64,000 nucleotides of DNA from Amycolatopsis keratiniphila subsp. keratiniphila. GTDB lineage: Bacteria; Actinomycetota; Actinomycetes; Mycobacteriales; Pseudonocardiaceae. The notes below the pieces were generated by a model. It was given only the letters and a program-made list of their open reading frames with translations. It did not search any database and had not been told where the DNA came from. Position 1 is the stretch's first letter. The number at the start of each line of letters is the position of its first letter. Shown in pieces: positions 41,463 to 49,599 of the stretch. Location: positions 37,917 to 101,916 of the forward strand of contig NZ_LQMT02000013.1 of NCBI RefSeq assembly GCF_001620365.2, in the 5' to 3' direction. A program made the translations under genes and the position numbers.

Positions 41463-42524
41463 TCACTGGCCGGCCGATTGGTCCTGGTGGCTCGGCCGCC
41501 CGAGCCGGATCCGGTCGCGCGGCGGGTCGAGGGGGCGGCTGCCGCCGCGGCGCCCGGCGCGGATGGCGGCGAGGAGTTCGGTGATCGTGGCCGCCGGATC
41601 GTGCCGCGGCCGCCAGCCGAGTTCCTCCCGCGCGCGTCTAGTGTCCACAAGGGACGCTCGATCGGCCAGACGCAACCAGGACGGATGCAGCGGTTGCAGC
41701 CCCAGGCGCCAGCTCGGCCAAGCCAGCGAGGTCAGCAGCTTCAGTGGTACCGGGATCCTGATCCCGCCGGCCAGCCGTGCGAGGTCGCGGCTTTTCAGCA
41801 CCGGCTCACCGGCGAGGTTGAACGCCCCGGTCGCGCGCCGGTCGAGGATCGCCCGGATCGCTCGCGCCACATCGTCGGCGTGCACCACCTGCATCCGCAG
41901 TCCCGGCCACAAGGGCACCGGGAGCCAATCGCCGCCGAGCGGCAACGGCGGCGCCAGCGGGCTGAGCAGCCAGCCGGAGAACTCGGCCGCCGCGTCCGGC
42001 TGGACGACGCCGCATGGGCGGATCCTGGCCACCCCGATGTCCGGGTAACGACGGCAGAACTCGTCCAACTGCGTCTCGAAGGCCGCTTTTCCCACGCTGT
42101 AGGCACTTTCGGCGAGCCCGCCGCAGGGCCAGTCCTCGTCGACCTCGTGCCAGCGGTCGGCCGGGGTGTAGGCGGCGACCGAAGACGCGCAGACGATGTG
42201 CTCCACGCCGGCGTCGGCGGCCGCGCGCAGGACGTTCGCGCTGCCCGCCATGTTGGTGCGGCGCATGGCCGGATCGTCCGCGCGCGGATGGATCGCCCAG
42301 GCGAGGTGCACGACCGCGTCCGCGCCGCGGAAGAGCCCGGTCAGCTCGTCCCAGGCGTCGTTCGCGCCGATGTCCTGCTGAACCCAGCGGGCCGACGAGT
42401 ACGGCGCGACGGTCGTATCGGGGCAGTGGCGTGCCACTCCGATCAGGTCGTGGCCTTCTCCGCTCAGATTCCGGAGCAAGGCGGTCCCGATGTTCCCGCT
42501 CGCGCCGGTCACGACGATCTTCAT
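41463..42524 (-). CDS. Extended SDR / NAD-dependent epimerase-like protein
   Basis: A 353-residue Rossmann protein with NAD-binding TGASGNIG near residue 7, 'DAVVHLAWAIHP', 'VCASSVAAYTP' (catalytic Ser/Thr region) and YSVGK (Tyr-x3-Lys). Substrate unknown. Its ATG overlaps the stop of the FAD oxidoreductase gene (TGATG), making it third gene of a NAT-FAD-SDR operon facing a TetR regulator. Confidence 0.88.
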   Translation of the reverse strand: MKIVVTGASGNIGTALLRNLSGEGHDLIGVARHCPDTTVAPYSSARWVQQDIGANDAWDELTGLFRGADAVVHLAWAIHPRADDPAMRRTNMAGSANVLRAAADAGVEHIVCASSVAAYTPADRWHEVDEDWPCGGLAESAYSVGKAAFETQLDEFCRRYPDIGVARIRPCGVVQPDAAAEFSGWLLSPLAPPLPLGGDWLPVPLWPGLRMQVVHADDVARAIRAILDRRATGAFNLAGEPVLKSRDLARLAGGIRIPVPLKLLTSLAWPSWRLGLQPLHPSWLRLADRASLVDTRRAREELGWRPRHDPAATITELLAAIRAGRRGGSRPLDPPRDRIRLGRPSHQDQSAGQ

Positions 42525-44107
42525 CAGCGATAGACGGCGCGATGCGCGGCACGCACCGTCGCCCGGTAGACGGAACCGGCCCAGCCGTCCCTGGCGAGGG
42601 CGGCCCTGGCGGCGTTCGAGCCGGGCGCACCGTGCACCGCCCCGCCGGGATGCGCCGACGCGGAGGCCAGGAAGAGCCGGTCGATCGGGGTGTCGGCCCG
42701 GCCGAGACCGGGGACGGGCCGGAAGAAGAGCTGCTGCTGGATCGCCGCGGTCCCGGCGTTGATCGAGCCTTCCACCAGGCTGTGATTCCCTTCCTGCAAC
42801 TGGGCGGGTCCGGCGATGGCGCGGCCCGCGATCAGGCTGCGGAAACCGGGCGCGTGCTTCTCGATGACCTCTTCCATCCGGTCGGCGTGGCGCCGCAACC
42901 GGGAGTCCGGCCAGGTTTCGCCTCTCGGCACATGGGTGTAGGCCCAGGCCGATTCGGTACCGGCGGGGGAACGGGTCGGGTCGGCGGTGGTCATCTGCCC
43001 GAGCAGCAGGAACGGATCACTGGGCACCCGCCCGCAGGCGAGATCGTTCGCGATCCCGGCGAGCCCGTCGAGGTCAGCTCCGATGTGGACGGTCCCCGCC
43101 TGCCCGACTTCGCTCGCGTTCCAAGGAATGGGTGAGGACAACGCCCAGTCCACCTTGATCGTGGCGTCGTCCCAGACGAACCGGTCCAGATCCGACACCA
43201 GCCGCGCGGGCAGATGCTCGGCGCCGACGAGGTCCCGGTACAGCACCGGAGCGGGGACGTCGGCGAGCACGGCCCGGCGGGCGCGGACCCGCCGTCCGTC
43301 CGCGTCGCGGACACCCACCGCCCGGCCGGCCGAGAGGGTCACTTCGGTGACCGGCGTGCCGCAGACGATCTCGCCACCCTTGGCGGTCAGGCGGTTCACC
43401 AGCGCGTCGGTCAGCCGCCCCGCCCCGCCTTCCGGGACCGGGAACCCGACGTCCTGGCCGAGCATGGTCAGCAGCCAGCCGAACACGCCGCTGCCGGCCT
43501 GGTCCGGACCGAGGTCGGTGTGCATGGCGTTGCCCGCGAGCAGCAGCCGCGCGCCCTCACCGTCGAATTTCTCCTTGCCAAGGCCGCGGGCGGTCAGCGT
43601 CAGCATCCTCGCCAGCCGGAGCGACTCCGCGGTGCCGAGCGTCTTGAGCAGCCGTGCCCCCGGCCGCACCGGCGGAAAGGGCCGCACGATCGCGTCCAGC
43701 AGCGGCTCGCGCAGGCGCTGCCAGCTCGCGTGTTCGGCCCGCAGGTTGTCCGCGTCGCGTTCGTCGAACTCCGCGACGGAGCGCGCGGTGCGTTCGAGGT
43801 CGCGGGACTGCAGGACGTACCGGTCGTCGGGCAGCACATGCGCCAGCACCGCCGGTGCGTGCCGCCACCGCAGGCCATGATCCTCGAGGCCCAGCCCGGT
43901 GAGCACCCGTGACGCCGCTCCGAGCGGGTAGAAGGCGCTGTAGACGTCGTTCCGGAAGCCCGGCGCGGTGAGTTCTTCGGTGCGGACCGCGCCGCCGGGC
44001 TTCGGCGTCGCCTCGATGACCAGCGTCTCCCAGCCCGCGTCGGCCAGCAGGTTGGCCGCGACCAGGCCGTTCGGCCCCGACCCGACCACGACGGCGTCGA
44101 CTTCCAT
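42524..44107 (-). CDS. Phytoene-dehydrogenase-like FAD oxidoreductase
   Basis: A 527-residue flavoprotein. The N-terminal dinucleotide fold is 'VVVGSGPNGLVAANLLADAG' with 'LVIEATPKPGGAVRTEEL'; a C-terminal FAD motif is 'LASASAHPGGAVHGAPGSNA'. It resembles the CrtI/PYROXD2 group rather than true carotenoid desaturases, and no carotenoid genes are nearby. ATG 44107 is 2 bp after the NAT stop. Its substrate may be shared with the SDR downstream. Confidence 0.86.
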   Translation of the reverse strand: MEVDAVVVGSGPNGLVAANLLADAGWETLVIEATPKPGGAVRTEELTAPGFRNDVYSAFYPLGAASRVLTGLGLEDHGLRWRHAPAVLAHVLPDDRYVLQSRDLERTARSVAEFDERDADNLRAEHASWQRLREPLLDAIVRPFPPVRPGARLLKTLGTAESLRLARMLTLTARGLGKEKFDGEGARLLLAGNAMHTDLGPDQAGSGVFGWLLTMLGQDVGFPVPEGGAGRLTDALVNRLTAKGGEIVCGTPVTEVTLSAGRAVGVRDADGRRVRARRAVLADVPAPVLYRDLVGAEHLPARLVSDLDRFVWDDATIKVDWALSSPIPWNASEVGQAGTVHIGADLDGLAGIANDLACGRVPSDPFLLLGQMTTADPTRSPAGTESAWAYTHVPRGETWPDSRLRRHADRMEEVIEKHAPGFRSLIAGRAIAGPAQLQEGNHSLVEGSINAGTAAIQQQLFFRPVPGLGRADTPIDRLFLASASAHPGGAVHGAPGSNAARAALARDGWAGSVYRATVRAAHRAVYR

Positions 44108-44109
44108 GA

Positions 44110-44946
44110 TCAGGGCATACCCCGGACGCGCGGGTTCAATCCCTGAACGGCCAGCCAGGTCTCGTGCTGTTCCTCGGTCCTGGCCCACAGGGCGGCCAGC
44201 TCGCCGGCGCCGATGTCCTCCAGCGGCACCCGGAATTCCCGCAAGGTCTCGGCGAATTCGTCGAGAGAGGACAGGGTGTGGCGGTCTCCGTCGCCGCGCT
44301 TGACCGTACGCGCGCGAAGAGCGAGCTCGCGGCCGTCGCGATGATGTTGCGCCACGAGCACCTTCGCGAACACGGAGTCCGGTGACCTGGTCCCGGCGCG
44401 TTCGGCGAACTCGGCGAGCTCACGGGGCGCGATGCGGAAGTCGAAGGAGTCGATCGTGCCGCCGGGATGGTGGTGCATCCGCCAGGTCCCGCCGTCGAGA
44501 CGTTCCATCCGGAACGGCAGTCCTCCTTGCCGGTGCGTGCCTTCCCGCAAGGGGAGCGGCTCGAGGAACGCGTCCCCGATCCCGGTGTCGGCGAGCCAGG
44601 ACTCGCCGTCGACGTCGATCAGCAGGGCGATGTGGTTGCCCCATTGACCTTCGCCACGCGTCGAGCGCAGGACGGCGGCCTCCACGATGGTCACCGCGAA
44701 TCCGGCCGCCTTCAGCAAGAGCGCGAGCGCTCCGTTCATTTCGTAGCAGAGGCCGCCACGGCCTCGGCGCGCGAACTTGTCGGTCAACGCGTCCGGGGTG
44801 AGCAGGATCGGCCTGCCGAGCTGGACGTCGAGATTCTCGTAGGGGACTCGCAGCCGCCAGGCGCGGTGCAGGTTCCGCAAGGTGGCTGGATCGGGCCGGA
44901 CGGGCTCGCGGTACTCCAGCCGGTCGAGGAACGCGTCGATGGTCAT
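44110..44946 (-). CDS. nat: Arylamine N-acetyltransferase
   Basis: A 278-residue NAT. The catalytic triad is visible: C67 in RGRGGLCYEMNG, H105 in WGNHIALL and D120 in WLADTGIGD. 'RVPYENLDVQLGR' is also typical. It transfers acetyl (or propionyl) from CoA to arylamines or hydrazines. AAAGGAGAGG precedes the ATG. It is first gene of the NAT-FAD-SDR operon, under the double TetR operator at 44966-44998. Confidence 0.93.
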   Translation of the reverse strand: MTIDAFLDRLEYREPVRPDPATLRNLHRAWRLRVPYENLDVQLGRPILLTPDALTDKFARRGRGGLCYEMNGALALLLKAAGFAVTIVEAAVLRSTRGEGQWGNHIALLIDVDGESWLADTGIGDAFLEPLPLREGTHRQGGLPFRMERLDGGTWRMHHHPGGTIDSFDFRIAPRELAEFAERAGTRSPDSVFAKVLVAQHHRDGRELALRARTVKRGDGDRHTLSSLDEFAETLREFRVPLEDIGAGELAALWARTEEQHETWLAVQGLNPRVRGMP

Positions 44947-44965
44947 GGTGCCTCTCCTTTCAGTG

Positions 44966-44998
44966 ACTCTAAAATTAGAGTAGCTCTACTTTTAGAGT
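44966..44998. promoter_or_regulatory. Two adjacent TetR operators
   Basis: ACTCTAA-AA-TTAGAGT (44966-44981) is a perfect 7-nt dyad. GCTCTAC-TT-TTAGAGT (44983-44998) is a related copy with two mismatched pairs. The centres lie 17 bp apart in the divergent NAT/TetR gap. The A+T-rich sequence stands out from its surroundings. Confidence 0.75.
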
Positions 44999-45018
44999 CC
45001 ATCCAGTATGCTGGCGTC

Positions 45019-45612
45019 ATGACCGAACCGGCGGGCTTGCGCGAGCGGAAGAAACAGCGCACTCGGAAGATGTTGATCGAAACCGCGTACCGGCTCTTCG
45101 AGCGGCAGGGTTACGACAAGACGACCACCGCCGAGATCGCCGGGGCCGCCGAGGTGTCACCCGCGACGTTCTTCAATCACTTCGCCACGAAGGAGGACCT
45201 CGTCCTCACCGAAGACGGCTCGCGCATCCTGGACACGGGGCTGGACGTGTTCACGGCGCGTGAGGCGGGCGAGCCGCCGGCCCGGCTTCTGCGGCGGGCG
45301 ATGCTCCGGATGCTGGCCGAGGCGGGGGCCGGGCTCCGTGATCCGGCGGGTGAGCCGGAACGGATCCGCCTGGAGCTGATCACGTCGGTGCCGTCGTTGC
45401 GCGCGACGATGCTGCAGCGCGCGTTCGACGCTCAGCAGCGGCTTTCGAGCGCCCTGTGTCGCGCCTGCGACGGCGAGCTCGACGAGATCGACGCGGCGGC
45501 CATGGTCGGTGCGGTCACCGGTGCGATCTTCGCCGCAGGACTGACGTCCCTCCGGCTCGGGACCCCGCTCGACGAGGCGATGCGGCGCGCCATCGACCTC
45601 GCGACAGCGTGA
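45019..45612 (+). CDS. TetR-family regulator of the NAT operon
   Basis: A 197-residue TetR protein. HTH: 'MLIETAYRLFERQGYDKTTT', 'EVSPATFFNHFATKEDLVL'. The C-terminal part is a helical ligand domain. Divergent from nat with a double operator between, so autorepression and control of nat-FAD-SDR are likely. Inducer unknown, perhaps an aromatic amine. Confidence 0.9.
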   Translation: MTEPAGLRERKKQRTRKMLIETAYRLFERQGYDKTTTAEIAGAAEVSPATFFNHFATKEDLVLTEDGSRILDTGLDVFTAREAGEPPARLLRRAMLRMLAEAGAGLRDPAGEPERIRLELITSVPSLRATMLQRAFDAQQRLSSALCRACDGELDEIDAAAMVGAVTGAIFAAGLTSLRLGTPLDEAMRRAIDLATA

Positions 45613-45625
45613 CGAGCCGTCGCCT

Positions 45626-46687
45626 TCACGAGCGGTGCCAGGCGATCCCGCGATAAGTGGAACTGTCCGCGGCGAAGCCGTAGCCGGTGATGACGGTGCC
45701 GCCGGCGTTGATGTGCTGGGCCACGATCGCCGTGAGCCCGCGAGGCGACGGAAGCGGGAGCGGTGTCGCGTCCGCGTCCCAGCGGACCGGGCGCACCGTG
45801 CCCTGCCCGGCGGATTCGCCGACGACCGTCCCGGCGTCGTCGATGTCGAAACACGTGCTGGCGTCGTCCGACGGCAAGGGCCGGAGCACGGTGGGACGTC
45901 CGCTGGGATCCCAGCGCGCGCAGGTGCTCCGCCGGTCCGGGGTCACGCCCCAGCCGATCGCGGCCCCCCGCCCGCTGATCCGGACGACCTGTCCCGCGGC
46001 GAATTCCGGTTCACCGGTCAGCAGGACTGTGCCGCCGTCGCGGTTCCACACCACCCCGTCGCCGAGAATGGCGCCGGAGTCGGTGATCCCACACGCCGTC
46101 GCGCGGCGCGGCGGCGGCAGTTTGCCGATCTTCCCGGCGGACGTCCAGCGCACCGCCGTCCGGGTGCCCGTGCCGTTCTTGGCCGAACCGACGACTTCGT
46201 CCAGTCCGTTCAGGTCGTGCCCCTGTGTCTCGCCGTCGCCGGGAAGGGCGCCGAGTTCGACCGCCTCGCCGCCGGGTCCCCAGCGCAGCGCCCGCCAGCG
46301 GTAGCCCGGCCACATCACGTTGCCCAGCACCGATCCGCGAGCGTTCACCCGGCAGGCCGTGCCGGAGATCGCGCCGTCGGGGAGTTCGAGCGCGCGCACC
46401 CCGCCGCCGGGCAGCCAGCACACCGGCCGGAGATGCTCGCCGACGTAGAGCGAGCCCACGGCGAACCCCGCGGCGTTGACGCTGACCGCGCGGCCGCCGG
46501 AACAGCCGTCGAGGACCGGGAGGGGAGTGGGCGCGCCGTCGCCGTCCCACCAGACCGGACGCGAACCCGACTCGCCCACGATCGTCCCCGCGTCGTTCAC
46601 GCAGTACGCGCCGGTGCCCTCGCCTTCGGAGAGCGGCCGCAGGCCGACCGCCGTGAAGCCGGGTCCCTCTGGCATCGGATCGGGCAC
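45626..46687 (-). CDS. HAF-repeat (beta-propeller-like) protein
   Basis: A 353-residue protein built of about eight repeats of about 40 residues of the form 'VNDAGTIVGESG...RPVWWDGDG...PLP', for example 'IDDAGTVVGESAGQGTVRPV'. This matches the HAF repeat. No signal peptide is visible, unlike many secreted members. The GTG at 46687 is the longest start; ATG 46675 is possible, and neither has a good ribosome-binding site. Function unknown. Confidence 0.78.
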   Translation of the reverse strand: MPDPMPEGPGFTAVGLRPLSEGEGTGAYCVNDAGTIVGESGSRPVWWDGDGAPTPLPVLDGCSGGRAVSVNAAGFAVGSLYVGEHLRPVCWLPGGGVRALELPDGAISGTACRVNARGSVLGNVMWPGYRWRALRWGPGGEAVELGALPGDGETQGHDLNGLDEVVGSAKNGTGTRTAVRWTSAGKIGKLPPPRRATACGITDSGAILGDGVVWNRDGGTVLLTGEPEFAAGQVVRISGRGAAIGWGVTPDRRSTCARWDPSGRPTVLRPLPSDDASTCFDIDDAGTVVGESAGQGTVRPVRWDADATPLPLPSPRGLTAIVAQHINAGGTVITGYGFAADSSTYRGIAWHRS

Positions 46688-46769
46688 GAGTGGGCAGCCT
46701 AGTGCGAGTGCGCACGCGATGGGGAAACTTGCACTGACCGGGTGACAGGGCGCTCCACAATGGACCTGC

Positions 46770-47726
46770 CTACGGGATCAGCACTATCCTGCCGAACACC
46801 TCGCCGTCGTCCATCTTCCGGTGCGCCAGAACGGCTTTCTCGAGCGGCAGCAGCTCGTGCACCACGGAACGCAGTTCACCGCGCGCCGCCGCGGCGAACT
46901 GGTCCGCACTCGCCGCCAGCCGATCCGGCTCGGGGATCGAGTCCGCGCTGAAGGCGGCGAACGACAGGGACTTCCGGAACGACGCCATGAGCTTCGTGCC
47001 GAAGTCCGACGGCGGCATTCCCGCGACCACGCCGACGACGACCAGACGGCCGTTCGGGTTCAGCCGGTCGAAGAAGGACGGCATGTCCACACCGGACACG
47101 ATGTCGATGATCACGTCGTAACCCGCCGGGCCGTCGCCCGCGCCGGAACGATCGAGGACGTGGGTCGCGCCCAGTTCGCGCAGGCGGTCGCCGCGTCCGG
47201 CCGACGACGTCGTCACCGCCACGGCGCTCGCGCCTCCGCTCGCGGCGAGCTGCACGGCCATGATCCCGATGCTGCCCGCCGCTCCGCGCACCAGCACCGA
47301 TTCACCCGCCGCGAAATGGGCGTGGGCGAGCGCGAAACGCGCCACCATGCCCGAGGTCCCGAGCGCCACCGCGTCGGCCGCGGGCAGGTTTTCGGGGAGG
47401 GGCAGAACCTTCCCGGCCGGAATGGCGACCTGTTCGACGTAGCCCCCGCTTTCGCCGGTGAACGCCCAGACGCGCCGCCCGACCCAGGCCGGATCGACGC
47501 CGCCGCCGACCGCGGTGACGGTGCCCGCGACCTCGTTGCCGGGGATGTGCCCCTCCCGGAAACCGAAACCGGCGAGGGCGCCGCTCCGGATCACGGTGTC
47601 GACGCCGCCGACGCCGATCGCTTCCACGCCGATCAGCACTTCTCCCTCGGCGGGGACGGGGGAGGGGAGATCGATCACGGCGAGGCCCTCGGGGCCGCCG
47701 AACGTCCGGATCTCGACTGCGCGCAT
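46770..47726 (-). CDS. Zinc-independent MDR / NADPH:quinone oxidoreductase-like
   Basis: A 318-residue medium-chain dehydrogenase/reductase. 'AVEIRTFGGPEGLAVIDLPS' start, 'IPGNEVAGTV', and NADP-binding 'LVRGAAGSIGIMAVQLAASGG'. The structural and catalytic zinc ligands are absent, as in quinone oxidoreductases. GGAGAC precedes the ATG. Divergent from a TetR gene with a 20-bp palindromic operator between. Confidence 0.88.
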   Translation of the reverse strand: MRAVEIRTFGGPEGLAVIDLPSPVPAEGEVLIGVEAIGVGGVDTVIRSGALAGFGFREGHIPGNEVAGTVTAVGGGVDPAWVGRRVWAFTGESGGYVEQVAIPAGKVLPLPENLPAADAVALGTSGMVARFALAHAHFAAGESVLVRGAAGSIGIMAVQLAASGGASAVAVTTSSAGRGDRLRELGATHVLDRSGAGDGPAGYDVIIDIVSGVDMPSFFDRLNPNGRLVVVGVVAGMPPSDFGTKLMASFRKSLSFAAFSADSIPEPDRLAASADQFAAAARGELRSVVHELLPLEKAVLAHRKMDDGEVFGRIVLIP

Positions 47727-47767
47727 CTTTCGTCTCCTGGTCGTCGGTCACTGATACGGCGGACGTT

Positions 47768-47787
47768 AACGGACGCCCCCGTCCGTT
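47768..47787. promoter_or_regulatory. TetR operator, 20-bp palindrome
   Basis: AACGGACG-CCCC-CGTCCGTT: perfect 8-nt arms between the divergent oxidoreductase and TetR genes. It covers the upstream TTG of the TetR frame, supporting a downstream GTG start. Confidence 0.72.
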
Positions 47788-47805
47788 TTGGCTAAAGTGA
47801 GAGTG

Positions 47806-48441
47806 GTGACCGATCGATTGCCTCGGATCCCGCGCTCCGACGCCCTGGACAACCGCGAACGCATCCTCGAAGCGGCCCGCGCGCTGTTCGCCACCGAAGG
47901 GCTGAACGTGCCGCTGCGGGAAGTCGCGCGCCGCGCCGGAGTCGGCCCCGCCACGCTGTATCGCCATTTCCCGACCAAGGAGATCCTGGCGACGGAGGCC
48001 TTCGCCGAGCAGATGCGCGCCTGTCACGCCGTCGTCGACGACGGGCTCGCCGACCCGGATCCGTGGCGCGGCTTCTGTTCCGTGATCGAGAAGATCTGCG
48101 AACTGCACTCGCGCGACCGTGGTTTCACGGCAGCTTTCGTCTCGGCCTTTCCGAAGGCGGTGGACTTCACCGCGGACCGCGACTACGCGCTCAAAGCGAT
48201 CGCCGAGCTGGCGGGCCGGGCCAAGGACACCGGGAAACTGCGTCCCGACTTCGTCCTCGACGATCTGATCCTCATGCTCATGGCCAACAACGGGATCCAG
48301 GCTGCTTCGGCCACCGCGCAGGTCGCGGCGTCCCGGCGGTTCGCCGCGCTCGCGATCCAGGCCTTCCGGGCCGTGCCCGAGCCGTCGCCGCTGCCGCCGG
48401 TGGCGCGGCTGGCCCTCGCGATGCCGGGTTTGACCCGCTGA
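47806..48441 (+). CDS. TetR-family regulator
   Basis: A 211-residue TetR protein: 'RERILEAARALFATEGLNVP', 'GVGPATLYRHFPTKEILAT'. GTG 47806 is chosen from several in-frame GTGs (47797, 47803) because the TTG upstream lies in the operator. It probably represses the divergent oxidoreductase. The 3' end lies 1 bp from that of the convergent next TetR gene. Confidence 0.87.
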   Translation: MTDRLPRIPRSDALDNRERILEAARALFATEGLNVPLREVARRAGVGPATLYRHFPTKEILATEAFAEQMRACHAVVDDGLADPDPWRGFCSVIEKICELHSRDRGFTAAFVSAFPKAVDFTADRDYALKAIAELAGRAKDTGKLRPDFVLDDLILMLMANNGIQAASATAQVAASRRFAALAIQAFRAVPEPSPLPPVARLALAMPGLTR

Positions 48442-48442
48442 G

Positions 48443-49084
48443 TCATTTCCGGCGGGCTTCGAGACCTTCCAGGATGAGGTCGAGGCCGTAGTCGAATTCG
48501 CTCCTGTGGTCGTAGCCCGGCTGCTGGGCGTGGCCGGTGATCACCTCGGCCAGATAGGGGAATTCGCCCGGCGGCAGGTGTTCCAGGATGTCGTCCGCCA
48601 CCTCCGCGACCTCCTCGCTCGCCGGGAGATTCGCTTCCTGCAGCACGAAACCGCCGATATAGCTGTCGATGAGCGAGACGGCGTGCACCGCCATCGGGAG
48701 CGTGAAGCCCGCCCGCCGAAGCACGCCCAAGACCGCGTCGTGGTGGCGCAACGTCGCCGGACCGGGATTCCGGCGGGAGTCCACGAGACCGAGTGCCCAG
48801 CTGTGCCGCGACAGCACCGCGCGTGCGGACGAAGCGCGTACGCGGATCGCCTCGCGCCAGTCCCCGGTTTCGGTGCCGGGCAGCTCGATCGCCGCGAACA
48901 CCGCGTCGACGACGCCGTCGAGGATCGCGTCCTTGTTCGGCACGTGGTGGTACAGCGACATGGCCTCGACGCCGAGGTGCTGCGCGACGCGGCGCATCGT
49001 CATCGCCTCCACGCCGCCGCGGTCGGCGACTTCGATCGCGGCTTCCAGGACACGTTCCCTGGTCAGTGATCGGCGAGGCGGCAC
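48443..49084 (-). CDS. TetR-family regulator with TetR_C-type domain
   Basis: A 213-residue protein: 'RERVLEAAIEVADRGGVEAM', 'HLGVEAMSLYHHVPNKDAIL' and a C-terminal domain like that of TetR class regulators ('HHDAVLGVLRRAGFTLPMAV'). GTG start at 49084. Divergent from a deazaflavin-type oxidoreductase with two operators between. Confidence 0.9.
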   Translation of the reverse strand: MPPRRSLTRERVLEAAIEVADRGGVEAMTMRRVAQHLGVEAMSLYHHVPNKDAILDGVVDAVFAAIELPGTETGDWREAIRVRASSARAVLSRHSWALGLVDSRRNPGPATLRHHDAVLGVLRRAGFTLPMAVHAVSLIDSYIGGFVLQEANLPASEEVAEVADDILEHLPPGEFPYLAEVITGHAQQPGYDHRSEFDYGLDLILEGLEARRK

Positions 49085-49093
49085 GTTGACAAC

Positions 49094-49127
49094 CTTACAG
49101 GTGTAAGCCAGCCTTACGGGTGTAAGG
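49094..49127. promoter_or_regulatory. Two TetR operators (CTTAC-N4-GTAAG)
   Basis: CTTAC-AGGT-GTAAG (49094-49107) and CCTTAC-GGGT-GTAAGG (49112-49127), centres 19 bp apart, between divergent TetR and DDN-like genes. The second is the stronger dyad. Confidence 0.72.
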
Positions 49128-49146
49128 TCATCGAAAGGAGAGCGCG

Positions 49147-49506
49147 ATGCCGATGCCGAGATGGTGGGGACACGTCAACAAACGGGTCTTCAACCCCCGT
49201 GCGATCGCCGGCGGGAAGTACCCGGTGCTGATCCACGCCGGTCGTACCTCGGGAAAGACCCGCCACACGCCGCTCGACGCGCATCCCGTCGACGGCGGCT
49301 ACCTGTTCGTGCCGGTGTACGGCCCGGACGCGGACTGGGTGCGCAACATCATGGCCGCGGGCGAAGCGCGGCTCCGGATCGACGGGCGGGAAGTGGATCT
49401 CGTCGGCCCCAGGCTCGTCGGGGCGGACGAATTCCCCGACGGCGTGACCCGGCCGCCGAAGTTCCTCCGCCTCGCCGTGTTCCTCCGGATGGACCTCAAA
49501 CCCTGA
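49147..49506 (+). CDS. Deazaflavin (F420)-dependent nitroreductase-family protein
   Basis: A 119-residue split-barrel protein of the DDN/FDOR group: 'KYPVLIHAGRTSGKTRHTPL' is the family's F420-phosphate-binding signature (GRxSGxxRxTPL), with 'GYLFVPVYGPDADWVRNIMA' following. GAAAGGAGAG precedes the ATG. Probably repressed by the divergent TetR. Substrate unknown. Confidence 0.85.
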   Translation: MPMPRWWGHVNKRVFNPRAIAGGKYPVLIHAGRTSGKTRHTPLDAHPVDGGYLFVPVYGPDADWVRNIMAAGEARLRIDGREVDLVGPRLVGADEFPDGVTRPPKFLRLAVFLRMDLKP

Positions 49507-49599
49507 GGATCCCCTGTGCTCCATTAGTACCAGGGAGGGAGGCGACATCGTCCTCCAAGCCGATGCCCGGCGGGCCCGCGGCTTCGTAGTTTTGCCGGT

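Noticed and set aside
42524..44107. Carotenoid phytoene desaturase
   Set aside because: No crtB/crtE-type gene nearby and the partner genes are NAT and SDR.
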